From Parafannyhessea umbonata (lineage in GTDB: Bacteria > Actinomycetota > Coriobacteriia > Coriobacteriales > Atopobiaceae), in NCBI RefSeq assembly GCF_900105025.1, contig NZ_LT629759.1, positions 1,736,001 through 1,800,000 on the forward strand: a stretch of DNA of 64,000 bases, in the 5' to 3' direction. Below, one piece after another: positions 52,968 through 61,249 of the stretch. The translations under genes were made by a program, and so were the position numbers. Position 1 is the stretch's first letter; each line of letters begins with the position of its first letter. Below the pieces are notes generated by a model that ran no database searches, had not been told where the DNA came from, and saw nothing but the letters and a program-made list of their open reading frames with translations.

Positions 52968-53680
52968 CGCGCGCCTTCTTCCGCCGCGCCGCGCGCGGGC
53001 GAGAAGGACGCGGCCCCGCGCCCGCCGGCCGTGCGTCCCTGCACCACGTTAAGCGCCACCAGCACGACGCAGCTGATCGCGAGGTTCACGATCACCCACG
53101 CGAGCGCGCCGGCGTTGTCGCCCGTGCGCCACAGCTGGTACACCGTGGTGGATACCGTCGCCGTTGAGCCGGGCATGTAGCCGCACACCATGGACGTGGC
53201 GCCGTATTCGCCCAGCGCCCGCGCGAACGCGAGCACCGCGCCCGCCACGATGCCCTGCCGGCAGCACGGCATCTTGACGCGCCAGAACACCCACGCGTTC
53301 GAGCGGCCGAGCGTGCGGGCCGCGTCTGCCAGCGTCTGGTCGAACGACTCGAACGCTCCGCGCGCGGTGCGGTACATCAGCGGGAAGCTCACCACCACGG
53401 TCGCGAACACGGCCGCGTACCACACCATGGTCAGGCGCACGCCCAGCGCGGAAAGCGCCCACGCACCCAAGGGCCGGCGCGGGCCCAGAAGCATCAGCAG
53501 CAGGAAGCCCACCACGGTGGGCGGCAGCACCAGCGGAAGCGTCAGCACCACGTCTGCAAGCCCGCGCACCACGCGCGGCGCGCGCGACACCACGTTCGCG
53601 AGGGCGATGCCCAGGAGGAACACCACCACGGTCGAGGCGGCGGCCACCCTGAGCGAGTTTGCCAGGGGGAAGAGGTCCAT
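52964..53680 (-). CDS. modB: Molybdate ABC transporter permease ModB
   Basis: A 238-aa membrane protein with about five helices and the permease coupling loop (LADAARTLGRSNAWVFWRVKMP, with the EAA-type motif). ATG 53680 follows AGAAGGA and gives the usual N-terminus MDLFPLANSLRVA; a longer upstream frame has no similarity. The C-terminal tail ASFSPARGAAEEGAR is poorly conserved and contains the dispersed motif on the opposite strand (52998-53006), as if the repeat had been tolerated at the gene end. Confidence 0.95.
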   Translation of the reverse strand: MDLFPLANSLRVAAASTVVVFLLGIALANVVSRAPRVVRGLADVVLTLPLVLPPTVVGFLLLMLLGPRRPLGAWALSALGVRLTMVWYAAVFATVVVSFPLMYRTARGAFESFDQTLADAARTLGRSNAWVFWRVKMPCCRQGIVAGAVLAFARALGEYGATSMVCGYMPGSTATVSTTVYQLWRTGDNAGALAWVIVNLAISCVVLVALNVVQGRTAGGRGAASFSPARGAAEEGAR

Positions 53681-53691
53681 GTCCTTCTCAC

Positions 53692-54582
53692 CTAGGCCTT
53701 GGCAAGCACGGTGAAGCCGGAGTCCGCAAAGCGCGCGGACGCGGCCTTCGTGTGCAAAAAGTCCAGAAACGCGGACGCGAGCTTGGGCTCCGGTGCCGCC
53801 TTCAGCGCGGCCACCGGGTACGTCACGCTGCCGCACATGGCCTCCGTCGCGGCGTCCACCTGCGAAAGAGACTCCGCCTTCGCGTCCGTCGCGTACACCA
53901 CGCCGCAGTCCACGCTCGCCTCGCGCACCTGGGCCGCGACCTCCTTCACGTTGCTGCCGTAGCTTATGCAGCCCGCCTGCGCAAGCGCAGACTCGTCCAG
54001 GCCAAAGTGTGCCAGGATCTTCTGCGTGTACTGGCCCACCGGCACGTCCGCGTTGCCCATGGCCATGAGCACCTGATGCGCGGCGAGCGCCTTCGCCAGG
54101 CCGTCGAAGCTCTGCACGTGCTTGGGGTTGCCGTCCGGCACGCAGAGCACCACCTTGTTCTGCAGCAGGTCAACGCGGGTGGCATGATCGACCATGCCGG
54201 CGCCCTCCTGGCCGTCGAGCCCGCCGTCCAGCTGGTCCATCTGCTTTTCCGCAGCGGAGAAGAACACGTCCGCCTTTGCCCCCTCCGCGATCTGGGTGCA
54301 GAGGGTGCCGGACGAGTCGAAGTTGAACTTTACCGTCACGCCCGTGTGCCTGCGTTCGAACTGGCGCCCGATCTGCTGCAGCGCCTCCGTAAGCGACGCC
54401 GCGGCAAACACGGTGAGCGTGCGCTTCTTTGTGCCCGCGGGCGCCGTGCCGGGTTCGCTCGCGGACGAGTCCGCCCCGTCGCCTCCGCACGCGGCAAGCG
54501 CCGCCGTCGCCACCAGGGCGGCCGCGCCGCCCACAAACTGGCGGCGGGTAAGGCCGCCGCCCTTCTCGCTTACGTAGTGCAT
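53692..54582 (-). CDS. modA: Molybdate-binding lipoprotein ModA
   Basis: A 296-aa substrate-binding protein anchored outside the membrane. The signal combines a twin-arginine-like TRRQFVG and a lipobox LAAC at about residue 32. The binding domain shows LTVFAAASLTEALQQIG, FNFDSSGTL and ADVFFSAAEKQMDQL, the oxyanion-contact regions. ATG 54582 follows AAGGAGG. It is the first transporter gene and probably has its own promoter in the 120-bp gap below xdhC. Confidence 0.95.
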   Translation of the reverse strand: MHYVSEKGGGLTRRQFVGGAAALVATAALAACGGDGADSSASEPGTAPAGTKKRTLTVFAAASLTEALQQIGRQFERRHTGVTVKFNFDSSGTLCTQIAEGAKADVFFSAAEKQMDQLDGGLDGQEGAGMVDHATRVDLLQNKVVLCVPDGNPKHVQSFDGLAKALAAHQVLMAMGNADVPVGQYTQKILAHFGLDESALAQAGCISYGSNVKEVAAQVREASVDCGVVYATDAKAESLSQVDAATEAMCGSVTYPVAALKAAPEPKLASAFLDFLHTKAASARFADSGFTVLAKA

Positions 54583-54702
54583 GTGTCCTCCTTGGTGTGG
54601 TGCCTGCCAATGCGCCGTGGCGCAAAAGGTACCCATGTGGTGCCTGTGGGTAATCGCCCGGCCGGTGGTCGGGCTGGTATAACAAATTATATAGTTGTCT
54701 AA
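54583..54702 (-). promoter_or_regulatory. modA promoter region with AT-rich inverted repeat and direct repeats
   Basis: The gap contains TATAA-CAAA-TTATA (54678-54691), an inverted repeat next to a possible minus-strand -10 (TATAAT). It also holds a direct repeat of 11 bp (TGTGGTGCCTG at 54596-54606 and 54636-54646) 40 bp apart, flanking a small GCGCC/GGCGC hairpin. A regulator such as ModE or a cofactor-sensing RNA could act here; neither was proven. Confidence 0.35.
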
Positions 54703-55761
54703 CTAATTTTTTGTATTGGTGCGAGACGAATCGGCGTGCGGTCGCTGCTCCGGCGGACGCAGCTCCGCGCGACAGCGGATCATCTGTGCCGCGATCGATA
54801 TGGCGATTTCCGCCGGCGTCACGGCCAGGATGTCCTCCCCAATGGGCAGGTGCACGGAATCGAGCCACGCCGCGTCCACGCCGCGCTCGCGCAGGGTCTT
54901 GCGCGCAAACGCCGCCTTGCCGCGGCTGCCGATGCAGCCCACGTACGCGGGGCGCGCAGACGCCACCTGCTGCAGCACGTCGATGTCCCACGCGTGGCCG
55001 TGCGTCGTCACCACCACGTAGTCCGCGCCGCCTACGCGTATGCCCATGCCCTCAAGGTTGCGAAGGTCGCCGCAGACCACGCGCTCCGCCGCGGGAAAGT
55101 CCGCCGGCACGGCCACGCCGGGGCGGTCGTCCGCCACCACCACGCGAAACCCCACGTGCGCGAGGACCCCCGTCAGCGCGCGGCCCACGTGCCCGCCACC
55201 AAACACGTAGCACACCGGGTCCGGTCCGGCGGGCTCCACGTACGTGCGGGACGCCTCGTCCCACGCGGCCGCCTGGCCGGCAAGGGCGCGCGCCTCCGCA
55301 GAGCCCGCCGCAAGGGCCGACGCGTCCAGGAGGTCCACAACCACGTCCGCGGGGTCGCCCCAGTCCTCGCGCAGCACAAAGCGCTCGCCGGCCCCGAGCC
55401 TGCCCAGCAGGTCTCGCAGGAGCTCGGCCCGCTCCGGCCGCCACGCGGCCACGCCCACCAGGGCGTCGCCTCCGCACGCCATGCCGGTCTTCTCGTGCGT
55501 CATCCACTCCAGCACCGCCGGCTGCGCGCCGGCAAGCACGCCGCGGCAGCGCTCCTGCATCTGCTGCTCTAGACGGCCGCCGCCCACGGTGCCCAGCCAC
55601 GTGCCGTCCTGCAGAAGTGCCATGCGCGCCGTCGCGTGGCGCGGCATGGAGCCGCGGGTGGCAAGCACCGTTGCCAGGGCAAACGGGCGGCCGGCGGAAA
55701 GCTCGGCCAGAAGCCGGCGCACCAGCGCCTGGTCGCGCAGGGTGTCGTGCGAGTCTTGCAT
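54703..55761 (-). CDS. XdhC-family maturation factor
   Basis: A 352-aa protein of the XdhC/CoxI family, which prepares sulphurated molybdenum cofactor for insertion into hydroxylases. The N-terminal XdhC domain has LATVLATRGSMPRHATARMAL and GTVGGGRLEQQ; the C-terminal Rossmann part has VCYVFGGGHVGRALTGVL, VVTTHGHAWDIDVLQ and AYVGCIGSRGK. ATG 55761 follows AAAGGAGA. It lies between yqeB and modA on the same strand. The target enzyme is not encoded in the window. Confidence 0.94.
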   Translation of the reverse strand: MQDSHDTLRDQALVRRLLAELSAGRPFALATVLATRGSMPRHATARMALLQDGTWLGTVGGGRLEQQMQERCRGVLAGAQPAVLEWMTHEKTGMACGGDALVGVAAWRPERAELLRDLLGRLGAGERFVLREDWGDPADVVVDLLDASALAAGSAEARALAGQAAAWDEASRTYVEPAGPDPVCYVFGGGHVGRALTGVLAHVGFRVVVADDRPGVAVPADFPAAERVVCGDLRNLEGMGIRVGGADYVVVTTHGHAWDIDVLQQVASARPAYVGCIGSRGKAAFARKTLRERGVDAAWLDSVHLPIGEDILAVTPAEIAISIAAQMIRCRAELRPPEQRPHADSSRTNTKN

Positions 55762-55827
55762 GTACTTCTCCTTTGGGGCGCCCGCGCGCAGGCGGGGCGC
55801 CTTCGTTGGGTTCGACGTCCGGGGCCG

Positions 55828-56634
55828 CTAGCCCTCAAGCCTGTGCGAGAAGTGCAGCAGCGCCTCCAGCACGCCGCCGCCAATCGCGCGCGCCTTGTCT
55901 GAGCACGTGTTGCAGTGGCCCGGCGCACAGCGCGGGTCGATGTCGCCGGACTTCATGCCGCGCGTCACGGGGCAGCCCTCCTGCAGAAGCCCGCGGAGCA
56001 CGCCCGGAATCGTGGCCAGAAGTGGCTCGCCCGCGACGGTTGCCACCAGGTCGCCCTTCTTCACCACGTCGCCGATCTTCAGCACCGGCTCGAACGCGCC
56101 GTCCGCCGGCGCGTGCAGCACGCGCTCGCGCGCGTAGCCGCCAATGTTTCCCGGCACGCCGGTGTTGGGGATGGGAGACCCGTCGTATATCACGCGCCCC
56201 AGGTAGTGGCCGCGCTTCGTCTCTATCGCGGCGTGGCAGTCGCAGCCGGCCGCCATCCCGGCCCTAAATCCCGGCCCCACGCCAATCACCACGGGCGCCA
56301 TGTCGCGCGTGGTGCCAAGGTTGCGCTTCGCGATGATCGCGTCCACCACGCACTCGGGGCGCAGGCACGCGATCGAGGCGCCGTCCGGATCCACGAGCAC
56401 GGCAATCGTTCCCGAGGCGGCCACGCGAGCCGCCTCGTCCGCGTCCGCGCACAGCACGCCGTGCACGTCCTCCACCGTGGCCTCGCCCAGGCGGATGGCC
56501 TCGCTAAAGCTCACGGTGCGCCGCACGGCCGTGGGCACGGCCACGTCCAGCATCACCACGTCCGCGCCGCTGCGGTGCAGCCTCACGGCAATGCCAGAGG
56601 CAAGGTCTCCCGCGCCGCGTATCACTACCAGCAT
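55828..56634 (-). CDS. yqeB: YqeB, selenium-dependent molybdenum hydroxylase accessory protein
   Basis: A 268-aa protein of the YqeB (EF2563) family, which marks genomes with selenium-dependent molybdenum hydroxylases and is thought to help place the labile selenium. The N-terminal Rossmann-like start VVIRGAGDLASGIAVRLHRSG and the body VIGVGPGFRAG, DCHAAIETKRGHYLG and NTGVPGNIGGYARERVLHAP match the family, and the C-terminal Cys motif RCAPGHCNTCSDKARAIGGGVLEAL is typical. ATG 56634 follows TGGAGGA. First gene of the leftward block. Confidence 0.93.
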   Translation of the reverse strand: MLVVIRGAGDLASGIAVRLHRSGADVVMLDVAVPTAVRRTVSFSEAIRLGEATVEDVHGVLCADADEAARVAASGTIAVLVDPDGASIACLRPECVVDAIIAKRNLGTTRDMAPVVIGVGPGFRAGMAAGCDCHAAIETKRGHYLGRVIYDGSPIPNTGVPGNIGGYARERVLHAPADGAFEPVLKIGDVVKKGDLVATVAGEPLLATIPGVLRGLLQEGCPVTRGMKSGDIDPRCAPGHCNTCSDKARAIGGGVLEALLHFSHRLEG

Positions 56635-56901
56635 CGATCCTCCAAGCAAAAGGCGCGCCGGAGGCCCGGCCCGCCACCGTTTCCCGACAGCCCACACGCG
56701 GACTGCCCACAACAGGGCCGTGACTTTTTGGGCGGCGACGCCGCCGGGGTGCCGTGCCAGTCACCCAACGTTCCGCCCAGTATAGCGGAGCACCATTTGG
56801 AGAATAACTATTTGTTTGGATTGCAGAACTTAATTTTTGTGAGCGGTATCCCGGCGCCGCAGACGGCATGCCGCCACAGGCGAGAAGGGCGCGCCGCTGG
56901 G
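56635..56901 (-). promoter_or_regulatory. yqeB promoter region
   Basis: A 267-bp gap. On the minus strand TTATTC (56802-56807) and TATACT (56779-56784) are 17 bp apart, a plausible promoter 145 bp upstream of yqeB. An AT-rich segment lies just upstream (56800-56843). The rest of the leader is GC-rich with short hairpins. A dispersed-motif copy is at 56879-56887. Confidence 0.5.
56879..56887 (+). repeat. Dispersed GGCGAGAAG motif copy at the end of the GntR gene
   Basis: Intergenic copy AGGCGAGAAGGGCGCGCC, 15 bp past the stop of the leftward GntR gene, carrying the full extended consensus. Confidence 0.6.
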
Positions 56902-57621
56902 CTAGAGGTCTATCTCGTACCTTCCACCCACAAAGTAGTCGCGGCCTATGCACACGGGCTTCTCGTCCGCGCCCACGTAGTCCGCCACGCTGTAGATGAG
57001 CGGGTCTCCCGCGCTCACTTCCAGCAGCTGCGCCTGCTCCGTCGTGGCCTTCACGGCGTTGATGGTCCATGCAGTATGGTGGTCCGGTCGGCGCTCCAGC
57101 ATGCGCTCGATCGCGTCGAACATGGACGCGTCCTCCAGCGGCTCCGTCAGCAGGTCCGGCGCCCATTCGTACGGCAGGATCACGCGCTCGTCGCACACTG
57201 GCAGGCCGTCCGCAGACCTCACGCGGCGCACCAAAAGCATGAGCGCGCCTTCCGCCAGCCCAAAGAACTCCAGCTCGTCAGGCCTGCCGGGCGTTATCTG
57301 GCGGTCTATCACGCGCGCGCCCGGACGCGCGCCTATCTCCTGGCACATGCGCGTAAAGGTACTGATGTCCCGCGTGCGAGACAGCTGCCGGCTAATGTGG
57401 CGCGTGCCCACGAACGTGCCACGCCCCTGCATCTTCACCAGGAAGCCGTCCGAGCACAGGTCCTCTATCGCGCGGCGCACGGTGATGCGACTCACCCCGT
57501 AGCTCTGGCTCAGTTCCGCCTCGGAGGGGATCCTGTCGCCGTTCTTGTACGTGCCACCTTTGATGGCTGCTTTTAGGTCGTCGTATATCTGCTGGTAGAG
57601 CGGCGTCGCCGTAGTGCCCAT
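56902..57621 (-). CDS. GntR-family (HutC/UTRA) transcriptional regulator
   Basis: A 239-aa regulator. The N-terminal wHTH is LYQQIYDDLKAAIKGGTY ... IPSEAELSQSYGVSRITVRRAIEDL followed by GFLVKMQGRGTFVG, the GntR signature. The C-terminal UTRA domain (LEFFGLAEGALMLLVRRVRSADGLPV ... VCIGRDYFVGGRYEIDL) binds a small ligand, usually a sugar phosphate. ATG 57621 follows AGGCGGG. It lies downstream of the HAD gene on the same strand, and a perfect palindrome (57674-57685) sits between them. Likely regulator of the adjacent PTS/deglycase genes. Confidence 0.93.
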   Translation of the reverse strand: MGTTATPLYQQIYDDLKAAIKGGTYKNGDRIPSEAELSQSYGVSRITVRRAIEDLCSDGFLVKMQGRGTFVGTRHISRQLSRTRDISTFTRMCQEIGARPGARVIDRQITPGRPDELEFFGLAEGALMLLVRRVRSADGLPVCDERVILPYEWAPDLLTEPLEDASMFDAIERMLERRPDHHTAWTINAVKATTEQAQLLEVSAGDPLIYSVADYVGADEKPVCIGRDYFVGGRYEIDL

Positions 57622-57673
57622 GTCCCGCCTTTCGCACGGCGCCCTTGGTGCGCCACGTGTCGTTCCTTTCGTG

Positions 57674-57685
57674 TCATACGTATGA
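57674..57685. promoter_or_regulatory. Candidate GntR operator, palindrome TCATACGTATGA
   Basis: A perfect 12-bp palindrome 53 bp upstream of the gntR start. It also encodes the last residues and stop codon of the HAD gene. The related sequence ATCATATACGT lies upstream of the PTS IIAB gene (62216-62226) and of the second deglycase-like gene (63577-63587). Confidence 0.65.
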
Positions 57686-58336
57686 TACCTCTTTGCCACC
57701 CACGGACCCCAGCGCCAGCGGCACCACCTCGCGCAGCGAGCCCACCACCACGTCCGCCTCGCCCTGGTCCAGGCTCACGCCCGGCCGCGGCGCAAGCGCG
57801 CACACCAGCGCGCCGGACGCCTTCCCCGCTCGGATGCCTATGGGAGAGTCCTCCACCACCACGCAGTCCTCCGCGCAAACGCCCAGGCGCCCCATCGCGG
57901 TGAGGTAGATCTCCGGGTCCGGCTTGAACGCGCTGCACTCCTGCCCGCTTATGGCAAGGCTCACGTACGGCCCCGTCCCCGTCGCCGCCATGAACTCGCG
58001 TATGAGCTCCGGGTACGAGGAAGAGCAGATCGCGCACCTCACGCCACCCTCTCGCAGGTCGCGCATCACGCCCACCGCATCGGGGTTCGCCACCTTGCGC
58101 CACGGAGTCGGGTGCGCGTCGGAGTATGCGCGGTACCCGTCGTGCAACACGCGGCGCAGACCCGCGTCGCCTGGCACCAGCGTCTCCCAGATCGCCCGGT
58201 CGTTGCTCCCACTGAAGTCCGGCACCGCGTCAAAGTGAAAGCCCTTCCCCACAAGGTAGTCCACGCGGCGCTGGTTGTAGAACTGCTCCGTGAACGCCAG
58301 CACCCCGTCCATGTCAAACAGCACGGCCCTCGCCAT
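57674..58336 (-). CDS. HAD-superfamily hydrolase (beta-phosphoglucomutase-like subfamily)
   Basis: A 220-aa phosphatase or phosphomutase. Motif I LFDMDGVLAFTE holds the nucleophile Asp, motif II is CAICSSS, motif III includes AFKPDPEIYL, and motif IV VVVEDSPIGIRAG. This fits small sugar phosphatases. ATG 58336 follows GGGGGTGG; a longer frame from 58387 has no similarity. It is the gene between the first deglycase-like protein and GntR and is probably part of the sugar-amine locus, removing phosphate from an intermediate. The substrate is inferred only. Confidence 0.9.
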   Translation of the reverse strand: MARAVLFDMDGVLAFTEQFYNQRRVDYLVGKGFHFDAVPDFSGSNDRAIWETLVPGDAGLRRVLHDGYRAYSDAHPTPWRKVANPDAVGVMRDLREGGVRCAICSSSYPELIREFMAATGTGPYVSLAISGQECSAFKPDPEIYLTAMGRLGVCAEDCVVVEDSPIGIRAGKASGALVCALAPRPGVSLDQGEADVVVGSLREVVPLALGSVGGKEVSYV

Positions 58337-58363
58337 GCCACCACCCCCATGACCCGCCACGCG

Positions 58364-58372
58364 GGCGAGAAG
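58364..58372 (+). repeat. Dispersed GGCGAGAAG motif copy before the HAD gene
   Basis: Copy GGGCGAGAAGAACGTG in the 114-bp gap between the first SIS-domain gene and the HAD gene. It has the same AACGTG flank as the copy in the xfp leader (6711). Confidence 0.6.
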
Positions 58373-58401
58373 AACGTGCGCACGCACCCGTGCGCGCCTA
58401 C

Positions 58402-58434
58402 AAAAAAGCGGGCCGCCCGCGATGGACGGCCCGC
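58402..58434 (-). terminator. Intrinsic terminator of the first SIS-domain gene
   Basis: On the minus strand an 8-bp GC stem (GCGGGCCG / CGGCCCGC) is followed by TTTTTT. It lies 17 bp past the SIS stop codon and separates the PTS operon from the HAD-GntR pair. Confidence 0.88.
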
Positions 58435-58450
58435 GACGTGCGCCTAGAGA

Positions 58451-59434
58451 CTAGTACTGCAGCTTCCACATGTAGCGGCGCATGGTGAGCGGGTGCTGCC
58501 TTGCCTCGGAGATCTTCTCTGCGTACACGCGCATGACGGCGGTGTGCACGAAGGGGTTGAAGTACGTGGCGACCTTCGAGCCCACCACGCCGGACAGGCC
58601 GTAGTCCTTCGCGTCGATGACGGCGACTTTCGCGTCGAAGCGCTGCAGGAACGTGAGGGCGCGGGCGTCCATCGGGCGGGTAGCGCCGTCGTTCATGAAC
58701 AGCAGGTACGGCTTGTCCTTCTCGGTCAGCTCGAACGGGCCGTGGAAGTACTCGCCGGTGTGGTAGGCGGCGGAGTCGATCCACTGCATCTCGGAGAACA
58801 GGAACATGGAGGTGGAGTACGCTACCTTCGCGCTCGCGCCGGAGCCCATGAGGTAGATGAGCTGGTCATCCTTGAAGTCGGCCGCAAACTGCGCCGCAAG
58901 CTTGCCGGCATGCTCCGCCGCGTCCTCGGCGAGGTCGTACACCTTGCTCAGGCCGGCGACCATATCGTCGTACAGGTCCGTACCCTCGACCTGCTGCAGC
59001 AGCTCGACCGCGAGAGCCAGGGCATAGCCCATCTTCTCGACCTTCGCGGCGTAGTTCTTCTCGAAGCCGTGGACGATCACGTGGTCGACGCCCTCGGTCA
59101 GCGGGGAGGTGCCGTTGTGCGTGATGGCGGTCACGGGAGCGCCAAGCGCCTTCGCGGTGCCGTTGGCCTTCACGGTCTCGGGCGTGGTGCCGCCCAGGGA
59201 GCACGTCACGACGAAGGTGTTGGGGCCAACCCAAGCCGGCGTGTCGTAGTTGAACTCGTTTGCCGTGAAGATCTGCACGTTGAGCGTACGGGTGTTGTTT
59301 GCCAGGAAGTACTTCGCGGGATAGAGCTCGCTCATAGAGGCGCCGCATCCCACGAACGCGACGGAGTCGATCTGGTGGTCCTTCAGGACGTCCGCCACGA
59401 TCTGCTTGGGCTTGCTGAGGTCGATCTCGTACAT
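58451..59434 (-). CDS. SIS-domain protein, fructosamine-6-phosphate deglycase-like (FrlB/GfrF type)
   Basis: A 327-aa cytoplasmic protein with two sugar-isomerase (SIS) domains. FVGCGASMSELYPAKYFLA opens the first; VVTCSLGGTTPETVKA is its phosphate loop; IYLMGSGASAKVAYSTSMFL opens the second and GEYFHGPFEL holds catalytic residues. The chain ends LTMRRYMWKLQY, the FrlB-like tail. Such enzymes hydrolyse fructoselysine-6-P or glucoselysine-6-P to glucose-6-P and lysine. ATG 59434 follows AAAAGGAGA. It is the last gene of the PTS operon. Other sugar-amine isomerase roles remain possible. Confidence 0.88.
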   Translation of the reverse strand: MYEIDLSKPKQIVADVLKDHQIDSVAFVGCGASMSELYPAKYFLANNTRTLNVQIFTANEFNYDTPAWVGPNTFVVTCSLGGTTPETVKANGTAKALGAPVTAITHNGTSPLTEGVDHVIVHGFEKNYAAKVEKMGYALALAVELLQQVEGTDLYDDMVAGLSKVYDLAEDAAEHAGKLAAQFAADFKDDQLIYLMGSGASAKVAYSTSMFLFSEMQWIDSAAYHTGEYFHGPFELTEKDKPYLLFMNDGATRPMDARALTFLQRFDAKVAVIDAKDYGLSGVVGSKVATYFNPFVHTAVMRVYAEKISEARQHPLTMRRYMWKLQY

Positions 59435-59562
59435 GTTATGTCTCCTTTTCTGTCGAGAAGCGCCACGCTGGCGCATTGTCTGCTTTTCTCGTCCGCATGC
59501 CTTGAGCGGACCTAAATCTTGTGCGGGCCCGGACCTTTCGCGAATCCGGGATTTGCGCGGCC

Positions 59563-60393
59563 TTAGGCCAGGATTCCAAGCACGGAGAGCAGGATGCCGC
59601 CGAAGATGCAGATGGCGAGGATCCAGCCGGACTTGACGTTCTTCTTGATGAGCCAGTACATCGCGCCCGTGAGCGCAAGCGGAATCATCTGCGGCATGAT
59701 GGAGTCCAGGAGCTTCTGGATCTTGACCGCACCGCCCGCGAACGTCGCCGGAGCCGTCGCACCAATGAGCGTGGCGACCATGCCGCCTATTGCCATGAGG
59801 CCCACGATGCCGCACACGTACATGACGCGGTCCATGAGGTCGCCGCTCTGCATCTTCTGCAGGAAGCCGCGACCGCCCTCGTAGCCGAGCTTCGCCGCGA
59901 ACCACGTGACGAGGACCGACGGGATGATCGAGATGACCATCGCGAGGATGGGACCGAGGAACGACCCCTGCTTTGCGAGGCTCACGCCCAGACCGAAGGC
60001 GATGACGCGGATGGTGCCCTGGAAGAACGAGTCGCCGATGCCGGAGAGCGGGCCCATGAGCGACGTCTTCACGGCGTTGACGGTGTCGGGGTCGAAGGCG
60101 TTCGGGTCCTCGGCGAGCTCCTCCTCCATCGAGGCGGACAGCCCCAGCACGAAGGCGCTCGTCTGCGGCGTGCAGTTGTAGAACGCCATGTGGCGACGGT
60201 ACGCTTCCTTCTTGCGCTCCAACTGCTTGGGGTCGGTGTCCGCGTTGGGGTAGCAGCGATCGAGGGTCGGCGCGATGCCGTACATGAAGCCCATGTTCAT
60301 CTGGCGCTCGTAGTTCCAGGAGTCCTGGATGGCCCAGCTGCGCCAGAAGAACTGGCCGATCTTCTTGCGAGTAGAGACTTCCTTGGTAGCCAT
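59563..60393 (-). CDS. PTS mannose/fructose/sorbose-family IID subunit
   Basis: A 276-aa membrane subunit. The N-terminus (FFWRSWAIQDSWNYERQMNMGFMYGIAPTLDR) and LMGPLSGIGDSFFQGTIRVIAFGLGVSLA are the IID signatures; the C-terminal third carries the membrane helices (IMPQMIPLALTGAMYWLIKKN). With IIC it forms the sugar channel. ATG 60393 follows GGAGAAGGA, 10 bp after the IIC stop. Confidence 0.95.
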   Translation of the reverse strand: MATKEVSTRKKIGQFFWRSWAIQDSWNYERQMNMGFMYGIAPTLDRCYPNADTDPKQLERKKEAYRRHMAFYNCTPQTSAFVLGLSASMEEELAEDPNAFDPDTVNAVKTSLMGPLSGIGDSFFQGTIRVIAFGLGVSLAKQGSFLGPILAMVISIIPSVLVTWFAAKLGYEGGRGFLQKMQSGDLMDRVMYVCGIVGLMAIGGMVATLIGATAPATFAGGAVKIQKLLDSIMPQMIPLALTGAMYWLIKKNVKSGWILAICIFGGILLSVLGILA

Positions 60394-60403
60394 GTCCTTC
60401 TCC

Positions 60404-61219
60404 TTACTCGTCGTCGTCTTCGAGGGGGTCATAGTCTTCGGATGCGGCAAGCGCCGCGGTACCGCCACCGTTGCCGTTGGCGTGGCGGCCGAACTTGAGG
60501 TCCATCAGCACGATTGCGGCGGCGACGCCGATGGCGGACACGGCGATGACGGAGAGCTTGAGGTAGGCGGCCAGCAGGAAGCCGATGAAGAGGAAGGCGC
60601 CCATGCCCTTCTTGAGCGAGAGCGAGAGGAGCAGCGCGAGGCCGTAGGCGGTGAGGAGCTTGGTGGAGACGTTCAGTCCGGTGGTGAGCCAGCCGGGGAT
60701 GAGGCTGACGACGCCCTTGACGAGGTCGGTGCCAAGCAGAATCGCGAAGAACGTGGGGATGAAGTACATGAGGGAGTACAGGATGGTGCCCACGACGATG
60801 TGCATGTGCTGGGCCTTGACGAACTTGCCCTCCTCGATCGCAGTGTCCGCGACGTGGGTGAGCACGGCGATGACGGAGCGGAACACGATGCCGAGGAGCT
60901 GCCCCAGGACCGCGACGGGGACCGCGATGGTCATGGCGGTCTCGGCGCTGGCGCCGGTGAGGCACGCGAACGCGGACGCGATGATGCTGCCAAGCACCAT
61001 GTCGGCCGGCACCGCGGCGCCGACGCTCACGAGGCCCATGCTCACGAGCTCCGCGGCAGCGCCGACGGCGAGACCCGTCATCGGGTCGCCCAGGACGACG
61101 CCCACGAGCGTGGCACCCACGAGCGGCTGCTCGAAGTTCAGGCGGCCGAGCAGGCGCGAGTCGAGCATGCAGAACACGCTGACGAGGCCCACGAGCAGGG
61201 CGCTAACGAATGTGTTCAT
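60404..61219 (-). CDS. PTS mannose/fructose/sorbose-family IIC subunit
   Basis: A 271-aa polytopic membrane protein that carries the sugar. Conserved are LGRLNFEQPLVGATLVGVVLGD, GAAAELVSMGLVSVGAAVPAD and IPAV-like helices. The C-terminal cytoplasmic tail is acidic (EDYDPLEDDDE) and longer than usual. It begins 30 bp after the IIAB stop with a ribosome site AAAGGAGAAAG. Partner of the IID gene downstream. Confidence 0.95.
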   Translation of the reverse strand: MNTFVSALLVGLVSVFCMLDSRLLGRLNFEQPLVGATLVGVVLGDPMTGLAVGAAAELVSMGLVSVGAAVPADMVLGSIIASAFACLTGASAETAMTIAVPVAVLGQLLGIVFRSVIAVLTHVADTAIEEGKFVKAQHMHIVVGTILYSLMYFIPTFFAILLGTDLVKGVVSLIPGWLTTGLNVSTKLLTAYGLALLLSLSLKKGMGAFLFIGFLLAAYLKLSVIAVSAIGVAAAIVLMDLKFGRHANGNGGGTAALAASEDYDPLEDDDE

Positions 61220-61249
61220 GTCTTTCTCCTTTCGGGGACTGCGCCGGGG

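Noticed and set aside
54583-54660. Molybdenum-cofactor riboswitch upstream of modA
   Set aside because: Small hairpins are present but the conserved elements of the Moco motif could not be recognised by eye.
55848-55859. TGCGAGAAGTGC near the end of yqeB as a motif copy
   Set aside because: One mismatch in the core and it encodes the conserved family C-terminus HFSH; likely chance.
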